Numbered from the stretch's first letter, positions 20,240 to 33,023 are shown. The stretch is DNA of 64,000 nucleotides from Symsagittifera roscoffensis (GCF_963678635.1 NC_087063.1:46604101-46668100); one strand, 5' to 3'. Program-made: numbers and translations. Notes: generated by a model not told the origin, from the sequence alone.

Positions 20240-22985
20240 TTTTATAGCAAACACAGCTACTACAAATAATACGGATAGGTCGAATGATATATCCTTTTAT
20301 TGCCCTCTGTCTTGGGTCGAACGAAATAATAAAATTCAAAACAATTTTCAGTGTCGAGAAAAACAGATGAGAAATTTTTGCATTTAAGTCCGAATTTAAA
20401 CTCGTTGTAAGCAGTTGAAATAAACTAGGAAACGCTTTTTTAAGTCGTCAAAACTTAATTTTACTCCAAAAGAAATAGTCATCAGTTTGCGCTGTTCCCA
20501 CAATATCTGGCTAATTTTTTTAGGTATATGTATGAAAAAATGAAATGTTATGAAGGGTCAGACAAAAACAGGATTTTTAGCGACAACAAAAATTTTTACG
20601 ATACGCAAACTTTCAATTGAAACTGAAATACTTTTTTTGAATAAATTAGCAGCATATATTTTAAGTCAACTCTTACAAATAGAGATCTTACAACATATAA
20701 AATAATTGAACAATCCAAATTTTAACTAATTGAACAATTCTTTGTAGTAACCGAAACAGAAAATCTAGTGTTTAAAACTTCTGAGGCAGATAAATTCACA
20801 AAAATCTTTTCTTCCAAGTGTTTTTGAAACTCATGCTTATCTTAAAATGACAATGTTGGCATTGCACTAATTGTAGGCTCTGGTGTTTTTTTGAGAAAAA
20901 TTGGCGCGATTGTTTTGATTGTTATGTTTTTTGGTTCGAGTATTTTTTACCCGGGTTCAGCATTAAATAAAACCGTTTAATTGGAAAATTTAACTTTTGG
21001 GTTGCAATCATTTGGTAATGTTTTTATCTGATAACCAATATAACGGTTTATCATAAAACGTATGTTATTTGCAGTTTTATTTAACAAACGTATGTTATTT
21101 GAAATTGTTGGCGTTTCTAATATGATGAAAGAGGTGAATTCAAATTTTTGCGTTTCTAGCAAAAACAGCTACTACAAATAATATGGAAAGGTCGAATGAT
21201 ATATCCTTTTATTGCCCTCTGTCTTGGGTCGAACGACATAATAAAATTCAAAACAATTTTCAGTGTCGAGAAAAACAGATGAGAAATTTTTGCATTTACG
21301 TCCGAATTTAAACTCGTTGTAAGCAGTTGCAATAAACTAGGAAACGCTTTTTTTAAGTAGTCAAAACTTAATTTTACTCCAAAAGAAATAGTCATCAATT
21401 TGCGCTGTTTCCACAATATCTGGCTAATTTTCTTAGGTATATGTATGACAAAATGAAGTGTTATGAAGCGTCAGACAAAAACAGGATTTTTAGCGACAAC
21501 AAAAATTTTTACTATACGCAAACTTTCAATTGAAACGGAAATTCATTTTTTGAATAAATTAGCAGCATATATTTTAAGTCAACTCTTACAAATAGAGATC
21601 TTACAACATTTAAAATAATTGAACAATCCAAGTATTAACTAATTGAACAATTCTTTGTAGTAACCGAAACAGAAAATCTAGTGTTTAAAACTTCTGAGGC
21701 AGATAAATTCACAAAATTCTTTTCTTCCAAGTGTTTTTGAAACTCATGCTTATCTTAACATGACAATGTTGGCATTGCACTAATTGTAGGCTCTGATGTT
21801 TTTTTGAGAAAAATTGGCGCGATTGTTTTGATTGTTATGTTTTTTTTGGTTCGAGTATTTTTTACCCGGGTTCAGCATTAAGTAAAACCGCTTAATTGGA
21901 AAATTATTTTTTGGGTTGCAATCAATTGGTAATGTTTTCATCTGATAACGAATTTAACGGTTTATCATAAAACGTATGTTATTTGCAGTTTTATTTAACA
22001 AACTTATGTTATTTGAAATTGTTGGCGTTTCTAATATGATGAAAGAGGTGAATGCAAATTTTTGCGTTTCTAGCAAAAACAGCTACTACAAATAATATGG
22101 ATAGGTCGAATGATATATCTTTTTTTTTGCCCTCAGTCTTGGGTCGAACGACATAATAAAATTCGAAACAATTTTCAGTGTCGAGAAAAACTGATGAGAA
22201 ATTTTTGCATTTAAGTCCGAATTTAAACTCGTTGTAAGCAGTTGCAATAAACTAGGAAACGCTTTTTGAAGTCGTCAAGACTTAATTTTACTCCAAAAGA
22301 AATAGTCATCAATTTGCGCTGTTTCCATAATATCTGGCTAATTTTCTTAGGTATATGTATGAAAAAATGAAATGTTATGAAGGGTCAGACAAAAACAGGA
22401 TTTTTAGCGACAACAAAAATTTTTACGATACGCAAACTTTCAATTGAAACGGAAATACTTTTTTTTTGAATAAATTAGCAGCATATATTTTAATTCAACT
22501 CTTACAAATAGAGAACTTACAACATTTAAAATAATTGAACAATCCAAATATTAACTAATTGAACATTTCTTTGTAGTAACCGAAACAGAAAATCTAGTGT
22601 TTAAAACTTCTGAGGCAGATTAATTCACAAAATTTTTTTCTTCCAAGTGTTTTTGAAACTCATGCTTATCTTAACATGACAATGATGGGCTTGCACTAAT
22701 TGTAGGCTCTGATGTTTTTTTTTGAGAAAAATTGGCGCGTTTGTTTTGATTGTTATGTTTTTTGGTTCGAGTATTTTTTACCCGAGTTCAGCCTTAAAGA
22801 AAACCGCTTAATTGGAAAATTTATCTTTTGGGTTGCAATCATTTGGTAATGTTTTCATCTGATAACAAATTTAACGGTTTATCATAAAACATATGTTATT
22901 TGCAGTTTTATTTAACAAACGTATGTTATTTGAAATTTTTGGCGTTTCTAATATGATGAAAGAGGTGAATTCAAGTTTTTAGCTA
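20240..22985 (+). repeat. Tandem triplication, 3 units of about 913 bp, noncoding
   Basis: The landmark cagctactacaaataat starts at 20254, 21166 and 22080, giving periods of 912 and 914. The units are highly similar throughout (phrases such as cttgggtcgaacga, cagtgtcgagaaaaac and gtaaccgaaacagaaaatc recur in each). There is no long or conserved reading frame in any unit. Similarity of the copies suggests a fairly recent unequal exchange. The unit's function, if any, is unknown. Confidence 0.92.
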
Positions 22986-22989
22986 GATG

Positions 22990-23745
22990 AAAAATTATTC
23001 TTTTTAGGAATCTATTCGCAGTTCAATATGGTTTATCAAAGCGTCACCCGAGAGTTACACCAAAGTTGTAGCAAAAACTTTTCTCAAAGATCATTGTTTT
23101 TTTTTTTATCTCTATGGTGTTTGCACAATAACTAGATACTTTTTCTTAGGAAAACTATAGAAAAAATTTAAACAAGAATCGTAATTTTTCTAAAATTCAG
23201 TAAAATGTCACAATAAAGATAATCAAATTCTTTTTGAAATGAAACGAAAACTCTCAATAGGTTGAGGTGGTAAATTGCAATGATTTGTATCTAAGTAAAA
23301 ATGGAAAAGTTGCAAAATCAAACAAAGTTAGCTGGTTACTGTGCAAGTAGCACAGAGTGCTCCGATCACATTCTTTAACAAATTCAAAAAAATTTTCTTC
23401 TGTTAGTTTAATTTTCATAGTATGAAAATTTAATCTGATAACAAATTTAACCTAAACTTTTGTATAAATAATTGTATTGGCCTAAGCATTTTTGTAATAG
23501 GATTTTTGCCGTTTGATCGACTGTGATGGAGATGCATTAAAACTCAGCTGCAAAGTTGATTCCGTAGTTGGACAAAAGAAGCAAGTTATAAAATGGACTG
23601 AAGTGAAAACATTTTTTTGTTAAACAAAATATTTCGATCAACAGAGATAATTGCCCAAAGTTTTGGGTAACATAAGTAACCAAAGTGTAATTGAAAGTCT
23701 TTTTTTTTTTTTTATGATGAGGAAGAGAGATTAACACCCAACTAC
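22990..23745. other. Stretch without recognisable features between two tandem arrays
   Basis: AT-rich sequence with no supported gene, motif or repeat boundary that I can identify. Confidence 0.4.
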
Positions 23746-23749
23746 AAAA

Positions 23750-25655
23750 ATCTTAGTTCTTTATTGCATAACTAAGACATAAAAATTGAAATCAGAATCA
23801 TAAGTTCATTTACTCAAGCACTATCACTTGCAAGGAATTAGTATGAAACGCAAAGTAATCAGAACTAAATCTCTCAATTTTGTTTTTTATGTATTTTTAT
23901 GCATCGCGAAAATATTTAAATTTATTGGAATCCATTAGTAGTCTAACATAAATTAATGATAACACCCTGCATCACCAGAGAAAAACAGTAAGTTTTGTTG
24001 ATTTTTTGCTTGAAGATGGCTGTTCTTTGATATCTTTCTGCTATATGCCTAATAACTTAATGATTTTTGCACTATGCATTTGGAAAAAAATTTTGGTATA
24101 CAGATTATTACCGATATTTTTCTTAAGACTCAATATATTGTCAAAAAACGCGAATTTTTGATCGAAATGAAAAAACGATGGTAAAAAATTTGAGCTTTTC
24201 AAGTTGCATTGGTTGTTATCACGATAACTGGTTTAAAAAATCTAGAAAATTTGCAAAAACAAAACTATTTGAACAACCCAAACATGAAATAGATAATTTG
24301 AAAGAAAACTGTGATTGTATAAGGAAAAAATCTGAAGGCATACAATTAACAGGCAGTAAAATTTCAATAAAGTCTTTTTCAACCTCTTTTTCCTTTGATA
24401 AAACTTTTTTAATAGCAATTTCGCTCTGGTCCTCTTCGCTGAATAAGTTTTTTTTTAAAATGGGTCAAAAGTACTTGGATTTTTTTTCATATTTGGTTTC
24501 AGCTGTTTTTGCTGAACTCAATAACTTTTCAAACAAAAAATTCCTCGGGTAATTTCTTCTGGAAACATTGTTAGCAAAACATTTTATGTAATAATTAGTT
24601 TTTTTTAAGACGACTGATTTAAGTTGAATTTAATTTCAGATTCGAATTAACGAAAGTTTTTTTATTTACCAATTATTTTGATAACAAAATCTTAGTTCGT
24701 GATTGCATAACAATAACATAAAAATTGAAATCAGAATCATAGGTGCATTTACTCAAGCACTTTCATAAAATGTACTTGAAATGAATTAGTATGAAACGCA
24801 AAATATTCAGAACCAGTTTTCCCCATTTTGTTTTTTCTGTTTTTTTTGCATCAGGAAAATTTTTTAATTAAATGGAATCCATTAGTAGTCTAACATAAGT
24901 TCATGATAACTCCCTATATCACCAGAGAAAAACAGCAAGTTTTTATGATATTTTTCTTTAAGATAGCTGTTCTTTGATATCTCTCTGCTATATGCACAAT
25001 AACTTGATGATTTTTTGTGCTATGCATTTGAAAAAAAAACTTTTGTTATACAGATGAATACAGACATTTTTTAAGACTCATATATTGTCAAAAAGCGCGA
25101 ATTTTTGATCGAATTGAAAAAACAATGAGCAAAAATTTTGAGCTTTTTAAGTTGCATTGGTTGTTAACACGGTAACTGGTTTTAAAAAACTAGATAATTT
25201 GTAATTTGCAAAAGCTAAACTATTTGAACAACCCAAACATTAAATAAATAATTTTAAAGAAAGCTGCGACTACATAAGGAAAAAATCTGAAGGCATACAC
25301 TTAACAGGCAGTAAAAGTTCAAAAAAACTGCCAAGTCTTTTTTCAACCTTTTTTTCGTTTTATGAAAAAAAAAACATTTTAGCAGCAACTTCGCTCTGGT
25401 CCTTTTTACTGAATAAATTTTTGGTAAAAAATGGGGTCAAAATTGTTTCGATTTTTCATATTTGGTTTCAGCTGTTTTGTTGAACTCAACAACTTTTCAA
25501 ACAAAAAATTCCTCAGGTAATTTCTTCTGGAAACATTGTTAGCAAAAATTTTGCTACAAATTTTAGTTTTTTCTAAGACGATTGATTTAAGTTTAATCAA
25601 AGTTCAGAATAGAAATAATAAAAACTTTTTTAATCACCAAATGTTTTTTTACCGC
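23750..25655 (+). repeat. Tandem duplication, 2 units of about 939 bp
   Basis: The phrase tcttagtt followed by attgcataac and aaaattgaaatcagaatcat occurs at 23751 and 24690. Later landmarks (tccattagtagtctaacata, tgttctttgatatct, ggcatacaattaacaggcag in the first unit with a close match in the second) keep the same spacing. The two units are clearly related but have many differences, so the event is older than the neighbouring 913-bp triplication. A 124-codon frame in the first unit (24178-24552) is broken in the second and is probably chance. Confidence 0.85.
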
Positions 25656-25779
25656 AAACTGTTAAATTTTTTTCTTTCACGGGAATCATATGTAGTCAAA
25701 AATGGATTTATAATCTTTTCATTTATCAAAAATTAGTTTTTCCAATGATTGCTGTTTTTGAAAAGTTTCAATGCAGTCA

Positions 25780-25914
25780 AAACAGGCTTTTTATAGTTTT
25801 TTGGGAGAGGTCAGAAACTCAATTTGGTCGACCTAAAAAAATTCGAATAAGTTTTTGAAAGCTTTTCGAAAATCCACCCCACCCCGTCTCGAGCAAATCC
25901 TAGATCCGCCCCTG
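25780..25914 (-). mobile_element. Terminal fragment of the hAT-like MITE family
   Basis: Only the left end of the family consensus, read on the minus strand, is present: the caatttggtcgacctaaaaa phrase, then ccacccc and finally aaatcctagatccgcccctg ending at 25914. That end is a perfect partner to the CAGGGGCGGATCTAGG start of the copy at 11135. The other end is missing. Confidence 0.7.
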
Positions 25915-25919
25915 ATGGA

Positions 25920-26520
25920 AGTCAAACCGGGGTTCAACTTCGCTTCTCTGTAAACATAATTTAACTTGTAATTAATGTACTACGGAGTCTTTACGGAATA
26001 CTGAGCCACGGAATACTGTACTACGGAATACTGAGCCACCTAGATGGTTGACTATTGTTTGTGATGGAATTTGCTCAACTTTCATCAGAACAGAACCACT
26101 CGACATTTTCCGGCTTCACTTGAAAGCTTTTCAGTTTTGTAGAAATTTCAGTTTTCAGTTTTGTAGAATTTTCAATTTTGGCTTTAGTATGCGTTTTTGA
26201 GCGCTTGAGTTTGTAGGTTTAAGGTTCTGTTAGATTTTAGATTCTGCTCGAAAAATTTTTAAACGTTTACATTAGTCTATGTTGCTTAAAACCTTAAATT
26301 GTTGACAGTCAAAAAATAGGCCAAGAACTCATTAAAATGTATTGTTTTCGAATAACTAGTTAACTGCTTCCGGTTGATTTTGTACATATATGTGAGTGCA
26401 AGTACACTAAATATGATTAATACTTCAAACGTTAGTATAGATTGAACTTGAGAAAAGAAATCAATATTTTAGGAACCAAAATGAGTTTAAAAGGATTAAT
26501 AAGCTTGCTGGATAAGTTTT
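25920..26520. other. Stretch without a supported gene, 3' of the FkbM gene
   Basis: It contains a local duplication of the words ctacggaatactgagccac (about 25980-26040) and of cagttttgtagaaattt/ttttgtagaattttc (about 26132-26170). Nothing else is recognisable; it should include the 3' untranslated region of the minus-strand methyltransferase gene. Confidence 0.4.
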
Positions 26521-26523
26521 GCG

Positions 26524-27181
26524 TCAACACTTTGGCAATGGGATTTCTGAAGATGCGTATGTTTCATCGTCCATTTCTATATTCTCGAAATCACAACCAT
26601 TCGAGTCCTGAGAGAGAATGTTAGTTTTTGAGCAAATTGCAGTGTGGTTCTCTGTTAAAGCTTTCAACTCTGTACTTAACTGAAGACGTTCGGGTTTTAG
26701 CTGGTACCTCTCGTGCCATTCGGCCATCATTACGTTAACGAACCGAATGGATCCAGACGAGATCAAGTCTGCAACGACTTCCACTTCGGATCCTTCGATG
26801 TCCATTTTCATCACGACACGAGGTGGTCTTTCCGGGTCGACTTCTGGAATTCTACGTTTAGCTACGGTGTCTCGCAAGAAATCGGCCAGTCTTACCAGCA
26901 TAACTTGGGTGCTTGTTTTTCGGGTTTTTGTGGCGCGTAATCTGGCCTGTTTTGATATACTTGGGTGCATAATTCCACCTGCAGCGTCAATTCTACTGTT
27001 GTCTGAGCCAGCGTAAAATGTAGCCGTTCCGCTGTGATCGGAAACGGCAGTTTCTGTGAAGAAGTGAACTGAGTATCCACACTTCTTATATGTTCTTTCT
27101 AATTCTTGCAGATGTCTCGTGTGCTGCGCATTGGGCTCAAAACCAACGGCACAAACTGATTTAGAAGCAAGATTTGTAGAC
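26524..27181 (-). CDS. FkbM-family methyltransferase, last exon
   Basis: This exon encodes residues 95-313. The acceptor AG is at 27183-27182, and the first base completes codon 95 (Arg) begun in exon 1. FkbM-type enzymes are SAM-dependent O-methyltransferases. Visible family landmarks are the acidic strand motif VGFEPN (107-112), a downstream TAVSDHSGTATFY segment (139-150) and KMDIEGSEVEVV (220-231), where the Asp-Ile-Glu-Gly motif is characteristic. The frame ends in TGA at 26526-26524. Joined to exon 1 it gives a 313-residue protein with an N-terminal membrane anchor, typical for the animal members, which are often Golgi or ER type II proteins of unknown substrate. Its intron (27182-30220) is 3.0 kb, GT-AG. 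The frame is intact and appears functional. Confidence 0.88.
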
Positions 27182-27335
27182 CTTTTCAAAAAAGATAATG
27201 TTAACAACAATATATCTGGAAAACGGCGAGCTTTCAAATTAAAAATTAGAAAATTTAGATTTTTTTTGGTCGTGGGAGTTCCTAAATAATTCTGAAAATG
27301 AGCAAAATGAGGAAACTTAGTTTTCCCTTATTGTT

Positions 27336-27880
27336 CCGACTTTCAATACGAAAGTAACGGAATATTTGTGCTCGGGTGGGTTTTTTTCAGACATATTTCG
27401 ACTTTTTAACTAGCCATTACTGGCGGAATTTTTTTATATCATTTGAAAGGTATTGTTGTCCTGAGCTTAAATTTGAAAAGATATTACACCTGTGATCGTT
27501 TTTCGTAAAGTTATGTGGGTTTAAAGATTGCCATTTTGGCCAATTTTGACACTTAACGCGCAATATATTTCGCTCTATTAATTCGTAAGCGGAGATTTAA
27601 TCCGTCATAGAAATCGCTCCAAATTGATTGAAAGAAGCTTATTTGCCATAACTGATTTGTTACAAGGAGCGAAATCTATCCTTTTGTACTTCATATGGCG
27701 TGTGGGGGGATGATTTTTATTTTAAAATGTCAAATTTTAGAAAAGAAAATTTTCATTTTGTTTTATTTCATTTATTTTTTTTTGCTATACTGCTCCATAG
27801 ACCTTAAAAGGCAGTCGGAACATTCAGGGCCTCGCCCTGATAGGAGCAGTCTTTGTTTTCTCTGCTTTTGGGAGGGATAA
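27336..27880 (+). repeat. Interspersed repeat, 'TTGTTCCGAC' family, copy 1
   Basis: A block of about 540 bases starts near ttgttccgactttcaatacg and includes acggaatatttgtgctcgg, attgccattttggccaattt and ggcagtcggaacattcaggg. It occurs again on the opposite strand at 31521-32126 and 34319-34940, and in the same orientation, shortened, at 35158-35560. No coding frame is conserved. It lies inside the FkbM intron. Confidence 0.75.
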
Positions 27881-27889
27881 AATTGAGTT

Positions 27890-29355
27890 TCAAGTTCAAT
27901 ATTAAGGCACTAATAGTTGAACTAGAAGCCATTAGTGTAAAGTAAAGTTGCGAGTAATTTTTCAAATCCTGAGTCATGAATCAAACCCAGAAATTCGCCT
28001 CTGACTAGCAATTTGGATAGTCGTTTAACAGGGTGCCGGACATCAAGCAGACGGAACTTGAAGCCGAATTGTAAAATAAGGGACTTCAAGCCGCAAATTT
28101 TCTCATTCTATGAGATGTACAAACTGGGATCATACAGGCATACTGCTAGATGATTTTTTCAAAAACAAACAGCAAATTTTCATCCAACTTTTCCCTTTCT
28201 ATATTCAAAAAGGTTCCCTCTTCATGGTTAAGTTGTTTGATCAATTATCTACGGATTATCCATTAAGCTTATATTTGATTTTCAATTTGAGATAATTTTT
28301 AATACTTTTTCGTCCATCAAAATTACAATTGAGGCTTCCAGGAGGAATGGGAGAGTTTTTGTCAGGAGTTTTCTTTGTTTGTCAAAGTTTTTTTGTATTA
28401 TTGATAAAAATTATCCAGTTTAATTCTTCCTCTCCTTTGCATTGCTTCACCATTTCTGCTAGAGCACTTCAAAACAGGTGCAATGACGTTAGGTCTTTTG
28501 CTTACGATTCAAATGTTTCTTTCTATCCAAGGAAACACTTGTCTCTTTCATAAAAGTTTATTCAAAGTGTTCCCAGTGTTCTTCGAAAAAAAACTTTAAA
28601 TTTTTACTTTCGTAAATTTTCGGTCAAAATTTCAGTTTTCTTTGTTTCCGAGTGTTAGGTTTGACGTTATGCAAAGCTTTTATCTGCTTTTTTTCCGTAT
28701 CAAACCGTTAAATGTTTGGTTTCTGTTTTAACCAATATTTTTTCTCTTCTTTGAAAAACTTTCTATTTCAATTGCACTTTTTTCCAGACTTGCCTTTTTT
28801 CCTTGTTCTTTTTTTTGCACAAGATGTTCTACAATCGGAGGTCAGAATGATAATTTTTATCGGAATTCGCAGATTTTCGAAATGATTAATCCCCTTTGCG
28901 CTGGCTGCGACTTGAATCAATTTACTGCAGTCTTCTCACGGAACAGTTTGATTTTGCCAAATATAGATTCGTTAACTTTTAGACTGAGCCATGATAAAAC
29001 GTTTCTTCGTTAAAGCTAAGGATATTTTTTAAGGAATTACCAGAGATTAAAATAAGTAGTTATTTAGACTCTAACTTAAATTATTATAAAAATGAAAGAG
29101 ACCGTCTCTCCGACTAAGAGATTGAGTGAATCAAAGTGAAGTATGAAAAGGCTTGTTAAGTCAATTAAATATAAATCGGTCAATCACAGCAAATGTAATG
29201 CCACACTTGAATCCCTACGATTTTTTTCGAGGTAGTCAAAATTGACTGGAAAAAACGCACTATACGCCAAAAATTGTTTTTTTTTCTTCTATTTTGTAGT
29301 TCACATGGATTGCAAATGTGAGTCATATTGTGTTTTGACCATCATTTCAGTTTTA
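27890..29355. other. Intron sequence of the FkbM gene without recognised features
   Basis: T-rich sequence between the interspersed repeat and the tandem-duplicated block. I see no exon, RNA gene or repeat here. Confidence 0.4.
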
Positions 29356-29473
29356 GTTTTTTGCGACTCTAGGCCGATTTTGCGTCTGAAACTTTCATTT
29401 GGTACCACTAATACAGCCGAAGTCGGTCAAGCTGTGGTAGACTTGAAGCTAGAGGTCGTGAATTGGTAGGTAC

Positions 29474-29912
29474 CAGGAGTGGATTTGGGGGGGGGCGTGG
29501 GGGTGGGGAGGTAACGTTTCTTCTTCCCAGTGATTCGACCCTCTGTCCACCCAAAGGGTTGCTCCTTTGGTATTTTATAAGAAATCATTTTTTGACTGAC
29601 GAACCTCAACTTTTTTTCTGAAGGCGCATTCGGCGTCTATTTTTACTAACTTTGTGGGGAGCGCGCGCCAAAAAAACGCGGCTTAAGTTTTTCAAAAATT
29701 GCAAAGTGCGCTAAAACCGCTCATTTTTTACCTGTACCTTCAAAAATTTGCCTCCGGTGCAAACATTTTTGACAAAATACACTCTGCTATGTTCTGGGAG
29801 CGCATGGAAACTCAATTTGGTCGGCCTAAAAAGTCCACAAAATTTTCAATTTTTTTTGGAAATCTGCACCCCCCTCTTTCGAAAAAGTCTTAAATTAGCC
29901 AATCCGCCCCTG
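29474..29912 (-). mobile_element. hAT-like MITE family copy in duplication unit 1
   Basis: Ends are CAGGAGTGGATTTGG on the left and the complement of CAGGGGCGGATTGG on the right. Internal order follows the family in minus orientation (gattcgaccctctg, acccaaagggt, aaggcgcattcggcg, gagcgcgcgccaaaaaaacg, tttggtcggcctaaaaa). The flanking 8-mers gtaggtac and gtggtaac match only in part, so a target duplication is uncertain. A G run follows the left end (29487-29496). Confidence 0.8.
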
Positions 29913-30220
29913 GTGGTAACCATAATAGTTTTTGATTATTTTTTGAAGGTATAAACTTAAAAATGGGTTCTTAGCATGCAACTTTTTTCAAAATTAGAGC
30001 AAAGCAGTGACTGTTAAAGCCTCTTTAAAATTTTTAGAGCTAATAGAATAAATAAACTAAAAATACCAAGGAGTTTTGAAAATGTTTGACATCCAGAATT
30101 TAGGGGTAGTGGCGGTCAGCTATTGTGCCACCTCAATCTCAACCTGCCCCTCACCTTCTCAACTCACCCTGACCATCGCATTTTATCTACTTTCAAATCA
30201 AAATTTAACATTTAGCTAAC

Positions 30221-30504
30221 CTTGATTGTCCGAACTCTTTTTTGAATACTTTGAGCACAGATGCATCCGGATACCTGCTCGGTTCGAACAACTTGCGCAC
30301 TTGAACACCAACATTTGTGCCAACATCCAGGTAAACATGGTAGCAGCCGTCCAGCAAGTCAGAAGTTGCCGGACTCCATTGTCCATGTGGAGATTCGAAG
30401 GTCGAAATACTTCTTCTATTGTGTCCGAATAAGCTTTTGTAAGTAATTAGAACTAGCGAGCAAAGTAAACATGTCACAACAAATTTTTCCATCAGAGTTG
30501 CCAT
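30221..30504 (-). CDS. FkbM-family methyltransferase, first coding exon (proximal copy)
   Basis: The exon encodes residues 1-94 plus two bases of codon 95. The ATG is at 30504-30502; a longer reading starting at a GTG is not needed. Residues 8-24 form a hydrophobic signal-anchor after MATLMEK, followed by a basic GHNRR, so the protein is predicted to be type II membrane. The SAM-binding loop motif LDVGTNVG is at 59-66 and the family-typical KLFEPSRYPDASVLKVF follows. The donor is CAAG then GTTAGC (intron begins at 30220), a canonical GT site whose phase fits the exon at 27181. Upstream is the rest of duplication unit 1; any 5' untranslated exon is not evident. Confidence 0.88.
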
Positions 30505-30605
30505 TGTCGGCAACTTCAATTGCACCGTAGCAGACGAACGGATGATAGAAGTAATATCTGTTTAAAAATGTATACATTAAGAGCAGCAGCCTGCAGTAGC
30601 GAGCA

Positions 30606-30825
30606 GGGTCCCCACTTGGTATAATTTTACGAAATCCAATTTTGGCTGACCACCCTCAAAATTCTTTTAAAGGCAGAAATTGTTTTTGAAATAGGGTGAT
30701 TATAATATTTTCGGAGAGCTCGGAAAATCAAATTGGTCGACCTAAAAAAAGTCGAAAACGTTTTCATATATTTTTTTAAAAACGCCCCCCCCCCCCCTTG
30801 AAAAATTTCTGCGCACGCCAATGAT
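30606..30825 (-). mobile_element. MITE-family fragment upstream of the FkbM exon, unit 1
   Basis: Family landmarks in minus orientation: agggtccccacttgg, ccaattttggctgaccaccc, then aaattggtcgacctaaaaaa and acgcccccccc followed by ttgaaaaatttctg. The middle of the consensus is missing, so this is an internally deleted and decayed copy. Its duplicate is at about 33412-33620, where the C run is shorter (a polymorphic homopolymer). Confidence 0.6.
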
Positions 30826-31520
30826 TAAGACTTGAGACGATTTATATGCAAGGGAGAAGACCAACATACGTGCTGTTCAGCTCTTCGCGGAAAACCGTTG
30901 TTATGCCCCTGGTTAAAAATTACGTGCAATTTTTGGCTATTTTTCTGGACTGGCTAATTTTGCCTCACCCTCAAACAACGAGCACAAATCAGGTTACTGT
31001 ACAAAAAGCTCTTTTTCGTTTTTACCCACCTGCAATTTTTTACCAGTAAAGTTACTGTTCACAATGTCCGATCGTTATGAAAATTGACATGCGGACTAAT
31101 TAGGCTATTTCAAACATAATTGGTCTTCAAAATATACCTTGTAAAACCACTCGTTACATCATAAAATTGATAGTCATGTGAGGTGGGGGGGAAAGAACCG
31201 TACAAAAATGTGTTTTCTGTTTTCATTCTAATTTTAATTTGATTTCGATTTTGATTTCGTGGAGATGGCTGTGATTTTGATTTCGTGGAGATAATTTTCA
31301 AAATTTGCGATAAAAAAGTTTGCCTTGGTTTTAACAAAGGGGTATTTTCTGTCACACGGCCCATAATTATCAGACTCTTATTTGAGCTTCTGCTTGTTTT
31401 TGAAAATCCAGACTTCTCATTGGTATTAGTTTCAAACAGAGTGTTTCGAGATTCTAATCAAACATTGAAAATAGTATGAAAAGAAATCATTTTTGGGCAA
31501 AAAATTAACCAGACGAAAAA

Positions 31521-32126
31521 CAGAAAAGGCCCAGAAGAATAATAGCAAGACTGCTCGCAGGGCAAAACACTGAATGTTCCGACTGCCCTCTAACTGGTTT
31601 CAGATAGTTTTTTATTAAAAATTTTTGATATATTAAAAATTTTGGACTGTCAATATCGAATATTAAATTATCAAGACGCAAAGACTTGAATGTTCTAACT
31701 GCCTTCTAAGGTCTATGGATCAGTAATAACACGAAAAATTAAATATATCGAAATAAAATGATTTTTTTGAGATTTTTTTGTGACGAGATATGTCATATCA
31801 AGTACAAAGTGATAAATTTCGTTTCTATTAACAAATTAGTTTTGGAAAATAAGCTTCCTTCAACCAATTTGGAACAATTTCTAAGACGGATTAAATTATT
31901 CGTGATGAAAAATATCGCGCGGTAATTATCCCAATGGGCCAAAATGGCAATTTTTAAACCCTATAATTTTACGAAAAATGATCACAGGTGAAATTTTTAT
32001 TTAATTTAAGCTCAGGAAAACAAAACCTTTTGAATGTTATTTTAAAAAACTCCACCAAAAATGGGTGGTTAAAAGTCGAAATATGTCTCAGAAAAACACC
32101 CCTAGCACAAATATTCCGTTACTTTC
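31521..32126 (-). repeat. TTGTTCCGAC-family repeat, copy 2 (inverted)
   Basis: Reverse-complement match to 27336-27880 over most of its length, ending in attccgttactttc at the junction of the two duplication units. The duplication breakpoint falls within the last bases of this repeat, so its terminus is missing here but present in the copy at 34319-34940. Confidence 0.75.
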
Positions 32127-32274
32127 GACTCTAGGCCGTTACTTTCCGTTACTTAAGTTTTTTGCGACTCTAGGCCGATTTTGCGTCTGAAACTTTCATT
32201 TGGTACCACTAATACAGCCGAAGTCGGTCAAGCTGTGGTAGACTTGAAGCTAGAGGTCGTGAATTGGTAGGTTC

Positions 32275-32715
32275 CAGGAGTGGATTTGGGGGGGGGGGCG
32301 TGGGGGTGGGGAGGGAACGTTTCTTCTTCCCAGTGATTCGACCCTCTGTCCACCCAAAGGGTCGCTCCTTTGGTATTTTATAACAAATCATTTTTTGACT
32401 GACGAACCTCAACTTTTTTTCTGAAGGCGCATTCGGCGTCTATTTTTACTAACTTTGTGGGGAGCGCGCGCCAAAAAAACGCGGCTTAAGTTTTTCAAAA
32501 AGTGCAAAGTGCGCTAAAACCGCTCATTTTTTACCTGTACCTTCAAAAATTTGCCTCCGGTGCAAACATTTTTGACAAAATACACTCTGCTATGTTCTGG
32601 GAGCGCATGGAAACTCAATTTGGTCGGCCTAAAAAGTCCACAAAATTTTCAATTTTTTTTGGAAATCTGCACCCCCCTCTTTCGAAAAAGTCTTAAATTA
32701 GCCAATCCAACCCTG
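32275..32715 (-). mobile_element. hAT-like MITE family copy in duplication unit 2
   Basis: Duplicate of 29474-29912. The right terminus has changed to ccaaccctg, where unit 1 keeps ccgcccctg, so this end has mutated since the duplication. Confidence 0.8.
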
Positions 32716-33023
32716 GTGGTAACCATAATAGTTTTTGATTTTTTTTTGAAGGTATAAACTTAAAAATGGGTTCTTAGCATGCAACTTTTTTCAAAATTAG
32801 AGCAAAGCAGTGACTGTTAAAGCCTCTTTAAAATTTTTAGAGCTAATAGAATAAATAAACTAAAAATACCAAGGAGTTTTGAAAATGTTTGACATCCAGA
32901 ATTTAGGGGTAGTGGCGGTCAGCTATTGTGCCACCTCAATCTCAACCTGCCCCTCTTCTTCTCAACTCACCCTGACCATCGCATTTTATCTACTTTCAAA
33001 TCAAAATTTAACATTTAGCTAAC

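Larger units (their letters stand above)
29356..32126. repeat. Tandem duplication unit 1 (2.77 kb), contains the proximal FkbM first exon
   Basis: This unit is repeated at 32157-34922 with an offset of about 2801-2803 bases. The two are almost identical. For example, the 284-base exon predicts the same protein in both, and a few substitutions or small indels are visible in C or T runs. Each contains a full MITE (29474-29912 and 32275-32715), the exon, another MITE fragment, and a minus-strand copy of the TTGTTCCGAC repeat at its end. Between the units lies a 30-base filler (32127-32156) built from words found at the edges. Confidence 0.95.

Noticed and set aside
24178..24552. 124-codon open frame as a gene
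   Set aside because: It lies in a tandem duplication whose second unit breaks the frame, and its composition is AT-driven (Lys, Phe, Ser, Asn).
26713..27016. Plus-strand frames over the methyltransferase exon
   Set aside because: Antisense shadows of the FkbM exon, with no features of their own.
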